Positions 21,754 to 30,262 of a DNA stretch of 51,833 nt are shown one piece after another. Each line of letters begins with the position of its first letter. The stretch's first letter is position 1. Source of the DNA: a virus; the IMG/VR virus record IMGVR_UViG_3300013285_000003, positions 1 to 51,833 of that record; one strand, written 5' to 3'. The position numbers were made by a program, and so were the translations under genes. Under the pieces are notes generated by a model. The model did no database searches and had not been told where the DNA came from. It saw only the letters and a program-made list of their open reading frames with translations.

Positions 21754-24039
21754 TTAAACCACAACCCATACGCTGCCTGACGATACGGTGACGACGACAC
21801 CGCTCGCAATCGTCATCGGACCAGCGCTCACAGCGTTATACCCAGTTGCAATTGTGTAACTAGTATTCACCGTGGCATTGTTTACAGTCAAGCCATTGAT
21901 CGAGGTATGCACCTGAGCCTGTAACTCGCCAGTGCTTGGCTTGTACAGCAGGTTTGCGTTACCGGTGTAGATCGTTGAGACCGAGCCTGAAGTTGCAGCA
22001 GCAAACGTCGGATAGAGATTTGAAGCGGTCGCCGTATCGTTAGATAGCGTTACACCACCCGCAGGTGTCACCCAAGTCGGCGCACTTGCACCATTCGATG
22101 TCAGCACCTGACCTGCTGTACCTGCTGCCGTTAAGGCCAGAGCAGATGCCGAGGAGTAAGGCACTGCACCTGCAACCGCCGTCAGGGAGGCGTTTGTGCC
22201 GCCATTCGCTAACGCCAAATTACCCGCTAAAGTCACTGCACCGCTCGTGGCTGTGCTAGGTGTAAAGCCAGTTGTACCAGCGCTAAATGTAGTAACGCCA
22301 GACGCTGGAGCTGGTTGCCAAGAAGGCAAGCCTGCGGTCAAGGTCAAAATGTAGCCGTTCGTGCTTGAAGGCAAGAACGTCGTTGCACCAGCGCCTGACT
22401 GGTAAGGCAAGGAACCTGCGGCACCGCCTGCAAGATTAGTGGACGTACCAACCGCTAGACTTGACTGACTCGCCCAAGTAGGTGAGGCTGCACCCGCAGA
22501 GAGTAAGACCTGACTCGATGTGCCTGCCGCAGAATAAGCATGAGCTGTTCCTGTACCATACCCCACACCACCATTAGTTGGCGTCGCAGAGCTATTTGTA
22601 CCGCCTTGCGCAATTGCGAGCGTACCGCTAGTAACTTGTGAGGCTGAAATTGCAATCGGTGTTGATGCAGCCAGAGTTAACTGACCCTGAGCATTGACCG
22701 TGAAGTTTGCCACGCTCGAGGCTGAGCCATACGACGCAGCAGTCACAGCGGTGTTAGCCACAGCCACAGTGACTGCAGCCGAGCCGTTGTAGCTCGTTCC
22801 TGACAGTCCAGTGCCTATCGTGAGCGCATTAGAGGCTGTTGCCGTGACCGTGGTTGACCCACCGAGGCTAACAGCGCTGCCGTTAATCGTGATGGCAGAG
22901 TTGGTCAACGATGCGTTGGCAATGTTGGTCAACGTGTTGTTTGCACCGCTGATTGTTTTGTTCGTCAGCGCCTGCGTGCCTGTCAACGTAGCAACGACCG
23001 TTGTGTCTATGTCAATTGTGCCAGCCGTGGTGATCGGGCCACCCAACAAGCCAACGCCAGTCGCTACCGAAGTCACGCCCGTCGAGCCTGTGCTCAGTAC
23101 GCTCCAAGCGCCATTTGTGTAGGCTTCAAACTGAGTGAGTGTGGTGTTGTAACGCAGTATGCCGTTCGTCGGAGATGCGGTACGTTGTGCGGTGGTGCCA
23201 ACAGGAACGACCACGCCGCCTGTGCCGGGCAACGTCGGGTTCGCCGCAATTGCCACCGTCGCAATCGATCCGACATTGGTGACGTTGATCTGGCTCGTTG
23301 TACCACTTACTGACGTGACCGCACCGTCGCCGATCCCGAACGTCTGCCACGAGCCTGCGTAGTAGCCCTCAAAACGGGCTGTATCAGTGTTGTATCGAAT
23401 TTGACCAGTGGTAGCCCCACGCTGTGCGGTCGTGCCGTTAGGCAGCGTTATACCAGCGGTGCCGGGGGCGATAAAGTTACTCGCCAAGCTAATTGTTGGC
23501 GTCGATGAGCCGTTGCCGCCTGTTACACCAATCTGATTACCTGTACCCGTTAAGGTGACAGGCGACAGTGTGGTGCCTGAGCCAAGCGCCAACAGACCCG
23601 TGCCAGATGCGTTTGCAATCGCCTGCGCAAGACCAGTCAGTTGAAATGTTGGATTGGCTGCGATCCCATTACCGTCAGTGACCGAGATGCCGTTACCGCT
23701 CGTAGAAAGCGTGCGAGCAGTGATAGTGTTTGCAGCGGTCTTAACAATGACACCGTTGCCAGCAAGCTCTAATGAGTAAGCCGTACCATTGAAAGAAATT
23801 GTGTAAGCGCCCTGAGCGCCGCCGTCGGTGATGCCAAGACCAATACCTGCCGAAAAGTATCGGCTGTTAGGCAAAGTTGTTTGTAAACCAACCGTCAAAA
23901 ATGTTTGCGTTTGACTTGGTGATGCTGAAATTGCAGCCGTAGTCGTTTGAACCGTGACGCCATTTTGCTGAATAGGCACAAGCTCCTGACCAGTGATGGC
24001 GCCTGCGGTCGGTAACTGATTGATTTGGATATTTGCCAT
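21754..24039 (-). CDS. Long tail fibre protein
   Basis: 761 residues of Thr/Ser/Ala/Gly/Val repeats typical of trimeric beta fibres. The N-terminus (IQINQLPTAGAITGQELVPI) is a known fibre-attachment type. Two internal copies of the shared module occur near residues 190-240 (NGTTAQRGATTGQIRYN) and 275-320 (GTTAQRTASPTNGILRYN), and the C-terminus ends GSVWVVV like the neighbouring fibre. Ala-Gly-rich strand repeats fill the rest. The ATG overlaps the previous stop by one base. Probably the main receptor-binding fibre. Confidence 0.85.
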   Translation of the reverse strand: MANIQINQLPTAGAITGQELVPIQQNGVTVQTTTAAISASPSQTQTFLTVGLQTTLPNSRYFSAGIGLGITDGGAQGAYTISFNGTAYSLELAGNGVIVKTAANTITARTLSTSGNGISVTDGNGIAANPTFQLTGLAQAIANASGTGLLALGSGTTLSPVTLTGTGNQIGVTGGNGSSTPTISLASNFIAPGTAGITLPNGTTAQRGATTGQIRYNTDTARFEGYYAGSWQTFGIGDGAVTSVSGTTSQINVTNVGSIATVAIAANPTLPGTGGVVVPVGTTAQRTASPTNGILRYNTTLTQFEAYTNGAWSVLSTGSTGVTSVATGVGLLGGPITTAGTIDIDTTVVATLTGTQALTNKTISGANNTLTNIANASLTNSAITINGSAVSLGGSTTVTATASNALTIGTGLSGTSYNGSAAVTVAVANTAVTAASYGSASSVANFTVNAQGQLTLAASTPIAISASQVTSGTLAIAQGGTNSSATPTNGGVGYGTGTAHAYSAAGTSSQVLLSAGAASPTWASQSSLAVGTSTNLAGGAAGSLPYQSGAGATTFLPSSTNGYILTLTAGLPSWQPAPASGVTTFSAGTTGFTPSTATSGAVTLAGNLALANGGTNASLTAVAGAVPYSSASALALTAAGTAGQVLTSNGASAPTWVTPAGGVTLSNDTATASNLYPTFAAATSGSVSTIYTGNANLLYKPSTGELQAQVHTSINGLTVNNATVNTSYTIATGYNAVSAGPMTIASGVVVTVSSGSVWVVV

Positions 24040-24386
24040 TATTCGCTCGGACTGGGGCTTAATGTATCGAGGTTGCCGTTGTTCTCTGGGTTCTGCGTAT
24101 TTTGCGCTGGCGACAAGTCGTAGCTGTTAATACCGCCAGTGACAATTGCGTTAGGCACCACTGCGACGCTGAGGTCAGGCCGAGGAAACCGAAGGTTAAT
24201 CCTTTCGGTTTTTCTAGCCGCTAAACGATATGGATCTCGCTGGTCTTGACAGCCTTGGTCACAGACTCGGAGGCCGGGAAAGTTAAAGTCCGCCATCAAC
24301 ACTGAGAACGCACGCTTCATTTTGCACCGATCGCATACAGCGATTGCAAGTGAGGCCATTCCAGAGGTGTTGAGAAATCTAGGCAT
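24039..24386 (-). CDS. Conserved virion protein with Cys pairs
   Basis: 115 residues from ATG 24386. The segment AICDRCKMKRAFSVLMAD-type followed by FPGLRVCDQGCQDQRDPYRL and LRFPRPDLSV is conserved in podovirus genomes near neck genes. CxxC and CxxxC pairs could bind zinc. The C-terminal tail is Asn/Pro/Ser-rich. It lies between the neck adaptor and the long fibre, so a connector role is likely but unproven. Confidence 0.75.
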   Translation of the reverse strand: MPRFLNTSGMASLAIAVCDRCKMKRAFSVLMADFNFPGLRVCDQGCQDQRDPYRLAARKTERINLRFPRPDLSVAVVPNAIVTGGINSYDLSPAQNTQNPENNGNLDTLSPSPSE

Positions 24387-24388
24387 GA

Positions 24389-25462
24389 TCAACGTGTATA
24401 GACTGAAATGTTAGGCGCAAAGTAAATTGGCGACTTGTCTCGCTCTTCTTGCTCAGCGTCGTACAAGTATTTATCCGCCATCTTCTCAAGGTACGAAATC
24501 CGATCTGGCTGCACGTTAGGCATCTCTAATGCCATCCTATGAGCGAGACCAAACACCACCGCCTCGTACCAGCGTTGTGGGATCTCAAGCTCATTGGTCA
24601 ATGCACCCACGTCATCAATCTGTCTTGAGTACCAGATCACAATCTGCACAAAGGCAGAGGAGGGCGTAGGCCAAACGTAAAACGTAGGTTGAGGAATTGT
24701 GCGGTCAAACCAGTATTGGTACGGCTGGTTTCCCGTAAAGTTCTTGTTTGGCAGGTTGGTGTAGTCATCACGATTTAAACGTGACATCTGAATCTCTCGG
24801 CTGTTGTTGCCAAAGAAAAGCTCACGCAAACCCAAGATTGTGCCGTTGTAGGAGCGGATGCGGTAATAGTTGACGGATTGACCGGGATCAATATCCTGCC
24901 AAACCCACTGGTTATCTTTGACCGTCACCGTGCCTGCGTCATAGAGCGTGTTCCACGTCACCCCATCCACCGAATACTCGTAGAGGTATGACCAGTCCGC
25001 CAAGCCACCGCCAGCAATGTATGGCAAGATACCGATCGAGCCTATGTACTGAGGGTTGTTTGTGCCGTAATTGACCGCAATGTTTCCATTTGACGCAGTC
25101 TGTTGACACCATGTGCTTGTGTTGTCATCGTATACGTTGGCAATCACGCCACCTGCAGACGAGGTGTATGCACCAGTAGGCTGATCCATTGTGCGGTAGA
25201 GCACATTGAGAGCATCTACAGCCCCCTTAGGCAGCGAATAGATGTATTGGTCGGCCTTGGTGCCCAACACGAGCTTGTTGATCGCCCAGTATTGAATGCC
25301 ACGGTTTGCAAGGTTTGACAGCCAGAAGTATAAAGACTCTCGTGCGGATAACAATTGTTCCGAAGTCAGTTCTTCAGCCAACTTACCACAGCGACGAGCA
25401 CCGTGGTCAATAAGCGTTTGGACTGTAATTACGGTCTGACCAAATGTACCCGAATAAGCCAT
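24389..25462 (-). CDS. Head-tail adaptor with inserted F5/8C (discoidin)-like domain
   Basis: 357 residues. The two ends match the P22 gp4/adaptor type: LIDHGARRCGKLAEELTSEQLLSAR and LNVLYRTMDQPTGAY early, FYVWPTPSSAFVQIVIWYSR and RWYEAVVFGLAHRMALEMPN late. Between them, about residues 105-225, lies a discoidin-like block: DDNTSTWCQQTASNGNIAVNY, IGSIGILPYIAGG, YEYSVDGVTWNTLYD and VNYYRIRSYNGTILGLRELFFG. Such domains often bind carbohydrates, so this neck protein may display a glycan-binding domain on the virion. AAAGGATTGGC precedes the ATG. Confidence 0.78.
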   Translation of the reverse strand: MAYSGTFGQTVITVQTLIDHGARRCGKLAEELTSEQLLSARESLYFWLSNLANRGIQYWAINKLVLGTKADQYIYSLPKGAVDALNVLYRTMDQPTGAYTSSAGGVIANVYDDNTSTWCQQTASNGNIAVNYGTNNPQYIGSIGILPYIAGGGLADWSYLYEYSVDGVTWNTLYDAGTVTVKDNQWVWQDIDPGQSVNYYRIRSYNGTILGLRELFFGNNSREIQMSRLNRDDYTNLPNKNFTGNQPYQYWFDRTIPQPTFYVWPTPSSAFVQIVIWYSRQIDDVGALTNELEIPQRWYEAVVFGLAHRMALEMPNVQPDRISYLEKMADKYLYDAEQEERDKSPIYFAPNISVYTR

Positions 25463-25471
25463 GCCAATCCT

Positions 25472-25720
25472 TTACCAGCCAGAACAATTCCATCTTTTCA
25501 TTGAAGCTCGAGCACGACTTCCTTTTTCACTTTTCTCAGCTACAGGAGCCATCCTTGCGCAAAATGAATCCTTGCGTGCGCCCCCTTCAGGCTGGGGTGC
25601 TTTTAGATGACTTCCTGTCTCACGATTATACTTCGCACGACCCTTTTCGGTAAGCCCTGCGCCTCGTTCAACAGAGAACTTTTCACCTCGACCAACCGCT
25701 AAAGATGGGTTTTTTGCCAT
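25472..25720 (-). CDS. Small basic conserved protein (DUF6321-like)
   Basis: 82 residues, rich in Lys, Arg, Gly and Ser. GLTEKGRAKYNRETGSHLKA and GGARKDSFCARM, ending RARASMKRWNCSGW, match a small phage protein family I recall as DUF6321. It could bind DNA or pack inside the capsid. It belongs to a run of basic small proteins (25472-26026 and 28732-30249) among virion genes. Confidence 0.7.
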   Translation of the reverse strand: MAKNPSLAVGRGEKFSVERGAGLTEKGRAKYNRETGSHLKAPQPEGGARKDSFCARMAPVAEKSEKGSRARASMKRWNCSGW

Positions 25721-25723
25721 AAG

Positions 25724-26026
25724 TCACCAACAAGATTTTTTAGCTGAACCACCGTTTTTCATTTTGGCAGTTTTTGCAGATTGCTTAAAGTCAGCAGCAC
25801 TTGGTGCACCTTTACTTCCTGCCTTACGCATATGTTCACCTGAGCCATGAGCAATCCGCTCTTGCTTAGCATGAATATTTGCGTACAAGCCACCTTCTTT
25901 TAACTTCTTTCCCTCATCGGCTTTGGCAAATTCTTTACCAACTTTTTGAGGAACTCCGCCATACCCACCTTTTGTGTGTGCGGCAATTTCCATTAACTTA
26001 TGTTGTGCAGGTGTTTTGCTTGGCAT
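25724..26026 (-). CDS. Small basic virion-associated protein
   Basis: 100 residues, Lys/Ala/Gly-rich. GGLYANIHAKQERIAHGSGE and RKAGSKGAPSAADFKQSAKT form a pattern present in many environmental phage genomes. It ends NGGSAKKSCW. The composition suggests nucleic-acid contact or internal packing in the virion. It starts close to the end of the 885-residue structural gene upstream. Confidence 0.7.
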   Translation of the reverse strand: MPSKTPAQHKLMEIAAHTKGGYGGVPQKVGKEFAKADEGKKLKEGGLYANIHAKQERIAHGSGEHMRKAGSKGAPSAADFKQSAKTAKMKNGGSAKKSCW

Positions 26027-26030
26027 GATG

Positions 26031-28688
26031 TTAGGCCTGTGACTCTTGCCAGCTCAGACGAGCTAGAATTGTTGATGGAGTAACTGCGGTGTTAGTAGCA
26101 ACCACATACAGAATGTCTGGCCCGTCAGGGTACTGACCCGCATAACTTGTAGGTACGGTGTTTGTTAAACCACCGCCTAAAATTGCGTTACCAATACCCG
26201 CCACGGAGGTCAGATCCAAGGTCGTTTGACCCGAACTGTTTGTGAAAGCCGCTGCAATTGACTCGCCACCCGTAAAGGTTGCGGTCGTGGACGTTTGCGA
26301 AGCCACTTGAACAATAGAGCTTGTGACTGTATTGTTTTGAGTAGGCGATGTAAAAGAAGTCCAACTCGGTGAGCCGCCGTTAGTGTACCCATTCAGATTT
26401 AACTGAATCAGGAAAGCACCGGAAGTCACCACGCCCAACTCACGCAGTTGTAACTGCAAACGATTAATGACTTCTTTGTTTCCGAGCACACCCGTTTGAC
26501 CGTTATCAACCGAAGGGGCTACCCGAATTGCTAAGATAGGCACCGTAGCACCCGCAGGCACGCTCACCGCAGAAGTTGTACCAAAATTATAGATCAGCGA
26601 TACGTCCTGACTAAACCCACCGTCCATCACTACTGAAGAACCCCAGTGCGAGATGACCGCTACCGAGTCAGGCGGAGCGTACTCAACCGACACGGGTGGC
26701 GTAGCGTTTGTTGCAGGGAATGCAGCGGTGAACGCTGAGGCTGCACCACCGCCCGTTGCGCCACGAATGCAGCCTGTGAACTGATCGTATGCCAAGCCTG
26801 ATTGAGCCGCCGTAGTGATGCCTGAGTAGGTGATGTATTCAATTGCACCACCACTCGCCGCTGCGGTAACTTTAAGCGTACCTCCTGCAGGATTAAAGCC
26901 CACTGAGCTCACGACTGGAATCGTATTCACACCGCTCGTGATTGAGGCGTACAGATTAGTCACTGCTGCTTGACCGCTTGACTCGTAACGTGAAGGCAGG
27001 TTGCCCGAGCGCATGTAGGCTTGGTACTGAATGTTGTTGCTTTGAAAAGCATACATGTACGCAATAGCACCGCCTGTCGTGCGCAAACCGAAGCGTGCAA
27101 CACCCGCACCGTACCAAGAGTAGTCAATAAACCACATTTGGTTCTTGGTAAGGTCTAGCGTATAGCCCGATGATCCTGTGCCATCTAGCGGGTCAAACCA
27201 CTGCGACTGGGGCACTTTTAAATCAATTGTTTTTGAAACCAACGCATTTGCGATTGTCTGACCACGATACTCTGGACTGATAAATAGAGACGTATCACTT
27301 GCAATATTTAGCACACGATATGACTGACCACGGATCACAATGTAATCGCTCGGGGTCAGTTGATTCGTAAATACAGTGCCTGTGCCCGTAACCGTGCCGT
27401 TACCTTGTGTGACCGAAACTGTTCCACTCAATTGATTAACCGAGTTACGCAACACGGCATATAAGGTCTGTCCATCAAACTGGAAGAACAGCCCGTTTTG
27501 TGCGTCAAAGAAACCGAGCTTGTTGCTTGAGCCGTACCACGCATATGGACTTACGCTCACAGGTAGCCCAGTGCTAGTTAAGGCAGGGCTTGCGCTAGGA
27601 ATAATTCCGTTTGCGGCAACATACGTTAATGACGTGGCGGTTGGAACAGAGGCAACTTTAAAAATACCGTTGTAGGCTGCGACTGAGGCCGTTGTAACTT
27701 GAATGAAAGAATTGACCGTCATGTTGTGCGCCCAGCGGGTCGTCACAGTCACGGTCGTATTTGAGCCGTTGTTGGTCACCGAGGTCACAAACAAACGTGG
27801 CTTCATGATCGAACCAGTCGAAAATTGAATGCCTTTCCCGGATTGGTAGCGGAAGTAGCGACGGGTCTGGCGCATCATCTGCTGATTCGGTACCGAAGCA
27901 CCCGCCGTGAAATTAACCGAGCCGTCATAAGCCCGTGTCTCAACATAACCCGAGGGGCGTGCGTAGACGTTTACCTGAGCGCTGGCTGAAGTGGTGACCG
28001 TGCCAGAAGCCCCCGTAGAAGCGATCGTGAATTGCGTTGCCGTTGGTACGGTAGCAACTACCCAAGCACCGTTGACCCCTGTTCCACCCGTTGTGCCAAC
28101 GATATAGACCAGTGAGCCTTGCGACAACCCATGCGAATATAAAGTGTTAACCGTAATCGCAGTACCACTAGTCACAATTGCTGTAGTGCTTGCAGTAGCA
28201 ACAGCAAAGCCTGCGTTGGTATAAAAATATCCTACATAAACGTAAGTAGCAGTAGCGTTGTATTGGTTACCAGTGGCGACCACGTTGGTGGTGACAATTG
28301 TAAAAGACGTACCACCAGTAGAGGCCGTGACGTACCACCAACCGTTTGCGTTGGTGTCTAGGCAGTCTTCTAAGAACACAGGAGTTCCAATAGCGACCGT
28401 GGCGGTTGTTGAAACTATTACCGTGGTCGTGCCGTTACCTGTAACGGCGGTAACAGGGATAGGTGCGTTTTGGTTATACCAGCAGGACTGACGGTTGTTT
28501 TCAAGGTCAAGCTGCTCCCACTTGCTCGGCTGCTGACCGTACTCAAAATCGGTATCAATCAGGGATTGGGGTTGTGAAATGCGCAGCTTATCAACAGGAT
28601 CGTAAGCGCCAGATCTTTGTGATGTTTGAATGCGTAATTGATTATCCGTATTGGAGGTCGGGCCAGTATAGGAGACGATTTGAGCCAT
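26031..28688 (-). CDS. Large virion structural protein with tandem beta repeats
   Basis: 885 residues from ATG 28688, preceded by AAAGGTTTAAAA; a frame to 28718 lacks a site. The N-terminus (DKLRISQPQSLIDTDFEYGQ, then QPSKWEQLDLENNRQ) recurs in large phage structural proteins. Three related beta modules, near residues 87-133, 173-225 and 303-358, share NG-W/F-V followed by VPTAT-F/L-T and probably form tandem domains. The rest is Thr/Val/Ser beta sheet. Surface fibre, whisker or tail component; exact position unknown. Confidence 0.75.
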   Translation of the reverse strand: MAQIVSYTGPTSNTDNQLRIQTSQRSGAYDPVDKLRISQPQSLIDTDFEYGQQPSKWEQLDLENNRQSCWYNQNAPIPVTAVTGNGTTTVIVSTTATVAIGTPVFLEDCLDTNANGWWYVTASTGGTSFTIVTTNVVATGNQYNATATYVYVGYFYTNAGFAVATASTTAIVTSGTAITVNTLYSHGLSQGSLVYIVGTTGGTGVNGAWVVATVPTATQFTIASTGASGTVTTSASAQVNVYARPSGYVETRAYDGSVNFTAGASVPNQQMMRQTRRYFRYQSGKGIQFSTGSIMKPRLFVTSVTNNGSNTTVTVTTRWAHNMTVNSFIQVTTASVAAYNGIFKVASVPTATSLTYVAANGIIPSASPALTSTGLPVSVSPYAWYGSSNKLGFFDAQNGLFFQFDGQTLYAVLRNSVNQLSGTVSVTQGNGTVTGTGTVFTNQLTPSDYIVIRGQSYRVLNIASDTSLFISPEYRGQTIANALVSKTIDLKVPQSQWFDPLDGTGSSGYTLDLTKNQMWFIDYSWYGAGVARFGLRTTGGAIAYMYAFQSNNIQYQAYMRSGNLPSRYESSGQAAVTNLYASITSGVNTIPVVSSVGFNPAGGTLKVTAAASGGAIEYITYSGITTAAQSGLAYDQFTGCIRGATGGGAASAFTAAFPATNATPPVSVEYAPPDSVAVISHWGSSVVMDGGFSQDVSLIYNFGTTSAVSVPAGATVPILAIRVAPSVDNGQTGVLGNKEVINRLQLQLRELGVVTSGAFLIQLNLNGYTNGGSPSWTSFTSPTQNNTVTSSIVQVASQTSTTATFTGGESIAAAFTNSSGQTTLDLTSVAGIGNAILGGGLTNTVPTSYAGQYPDGPDILYVVATNTAVTPSTILARLSWQESQA

Positions 28689-28711
28689 TTTTAAACCTTT
28701 AGAGTAAAGCA

Positions 28712-28725
28712 GGGGCATCAGCCCC
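28712..28725 (-). terminator. Hairpin between structural genes
   Basis: GGGGC-TGAT-GCCCC forms a perfect 5-bp hairpin on the minus strand just after the Lys/Gly-rich gene, followed by TGCTTTA rather than a full T-run. It is likely a partial terminator or RNA-stabilising hairpin. Confidence 0.45.
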
Positions 28726-28731
28726 CACCTT

Positions 28732-30249
28732 TTACTTCTTCATTGAACCGCCACGACGGCGAGCAGGCACAACAGTGGTCGAAGCTTCACGCTCACGATC
28801 GCTGATAGCACCCACGCCTTTGCTGTTGATCTGTTGCATTGCACGACGCTCTGCATCCGATACAGCGCCTTGACCCATAAGTTTATCTTTCAAATAACCC
28901 ATGCCCTGCATTGCCTTGCGAGGCAAGTACATCAATGCATCATCAACACCCTTCGACATTGCAAGGTTGTCTGCCGTTTGACGAGCATAGTGATTGTCAT
29001 AATCACGATTTTGTTGATCCATAACAGCACGATCACGCTCGCTCATTACCCCACCATATTGTTTGCGTGCAACCCTACCGCCTTTCTTTTTCATCACTAA
29101 CTGTGGTTGACCTATACCTGCCATATTATTTTTATATTCAGGCGAAGCTAAGATGCTTTGACGAATAGTGTCGGCTGAAGCGCCACGGTTTGCTGCAATA
29201 CCAGTAGGATCAGGCGCACGACCTAACATACTTCCATAAAGAGAATTGATGTCTTCTCCACCTGCTTTTAACATAGGTGACACATCAAACTCGCTATAGT
29301 CAGGAGCAACGCCGTTATTTCTTGCATTTTCTAGCATGGTGTTCATGCGGTCAGCATTTGCTTGTCCTGCTGCTACATATGCCGGATCTTGATATTTTGG
29401 ATCTGCCATATTGGGCATATTATCAACAAATTGACCGCCCATTGCCTTATGAGCTACGCTGCCACCCTTTTTATAAGTGCCAGTTAACTCAGTAATGCGG
29501 ATTGGTTTAGCAGCAGGCTTTTGCTTCATTGCTACAGGAGCGCCTGAACTAACTTTTCCCCCCGTAGCAAAATGTTTTTTTGCGGAACCACCTTTCTTGT
29601 ACCCACCGCCGTTAGCCTTTGCTACGCCACCAGTTTTAAAGCCACCACCGTTACCGAGCTTTACGCCCTTGGTATTAGCAGATGAACGATCGCCTTTCTC
29701 GCCATCCACTACCTTGGTATTGCTAAATTCGCCACCTTGGTCTTGAGTCTTGATAATGCCACCGTCTTTGTAGCCACCTTGACCATCAACCACGCCCCCA
29801 GTATTCATCTTGCCGCCTTTCTTGAGCTTAAGTTCGGTGCCTTTACCGCCCTTGTGCTCCTGTGCGTCATGCTCTTTAAAGGCCTTCTTGATCATGGCCT
29901 TGTCTTGCGACATGTCGGCCTTCATCTCGGCTTTGGTCTCGGCCTTGCCGCCTTCCTTAGCCATCATTGCGCTAGGCATAGGCTTTTTAGCCATCATGGC
30001 TTGGCGACGGGCACCCATTGAGGGTTTGCCGGGCGAAGCCACTGGTGTGTTCATTGCAGGACGTCCCACCAAAGCAGGATTCATTGCAAGAGCGCCCATA
30101 GCACCGCCATCAGCCATCTTCTTGTGCCCAGCCTTGTCGATGCTATCCATCTTCATCTTCTTGTTGGACACATGACCACCTTTCTTGAGTTTCAAGATTA
30201 CTGAAGGCTCGGTGGTTTCCATCTTCACCATTGGTTTGAACTGTCCCAT
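28732..30249 (-). CDS. Lysine/glycine-rich virion protein with DUF4214-like C-terminus
   Basis: 505 residues. The first 270 are repetitive Lys-Lys-Gly-Gly units (LKLKKGGKMNTGG, YKKGGSAKKHFATGG), probably disordered and strongly basic, suggesting contact with packaged DNA. Residues about 335-380 contain SLYGSMLGRAPDPTGIA then RQSILASPEYKNN, resembling a single DUF4214 repeat (LGRxPDxxG ... I/L-x-S-x-EY). The C-terminus is basic again (RRRGGSMKK). AGGAGATTGAC precedes the ATG. Similar proteins occur in environmental podoviruses; the role is unproven. Confidence 0.7.
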   Translation of the reverse strand: MGQFKPMVKMETTEPSVILKLKKGGHVSNKKMKMDSIDKAGHKKMADGGAMGALAMNPALVGRPAMNTPVASPGKPSMGARRQAMMAKKPMPSAMMAKEGGKAETKAEMKADMSQDKAMIKKAFKEHDAQEHKGGKGTELKLKKGGKMNTGGVVDGQGGYKDGGIIKTQDQGGEFSNTKVVDGEKGDRSSANTKGVKLGNGGGFKTGGVAKANGGGYKKGGSAKKHFATGGKVSSGAPVAMKQKPAAKPIRITELTGTYKKGGSVAHKAMGGQFVDNMPNMADPKYQDPAYVAAGQANADRMNTMLENARNNGVAPDYSEFDVSPMLKAGGEDINSLYGSMLGRAPDPTGIAANRGASADTIRQSILASPEYKNNMAGIGQPQLVMKKKGGRVARKQYGGVMSERDRAVMDQQNRDYDNHYARQTADNLAMSKGVDDALMYLPRKAMQGMGYLKDKLMGQGAVSDAERRAMQQINSKGVGAISDREREASTTVVPARRRGGSMKK

Positions 30250-30262
30250 GTCAATCTCCTAA

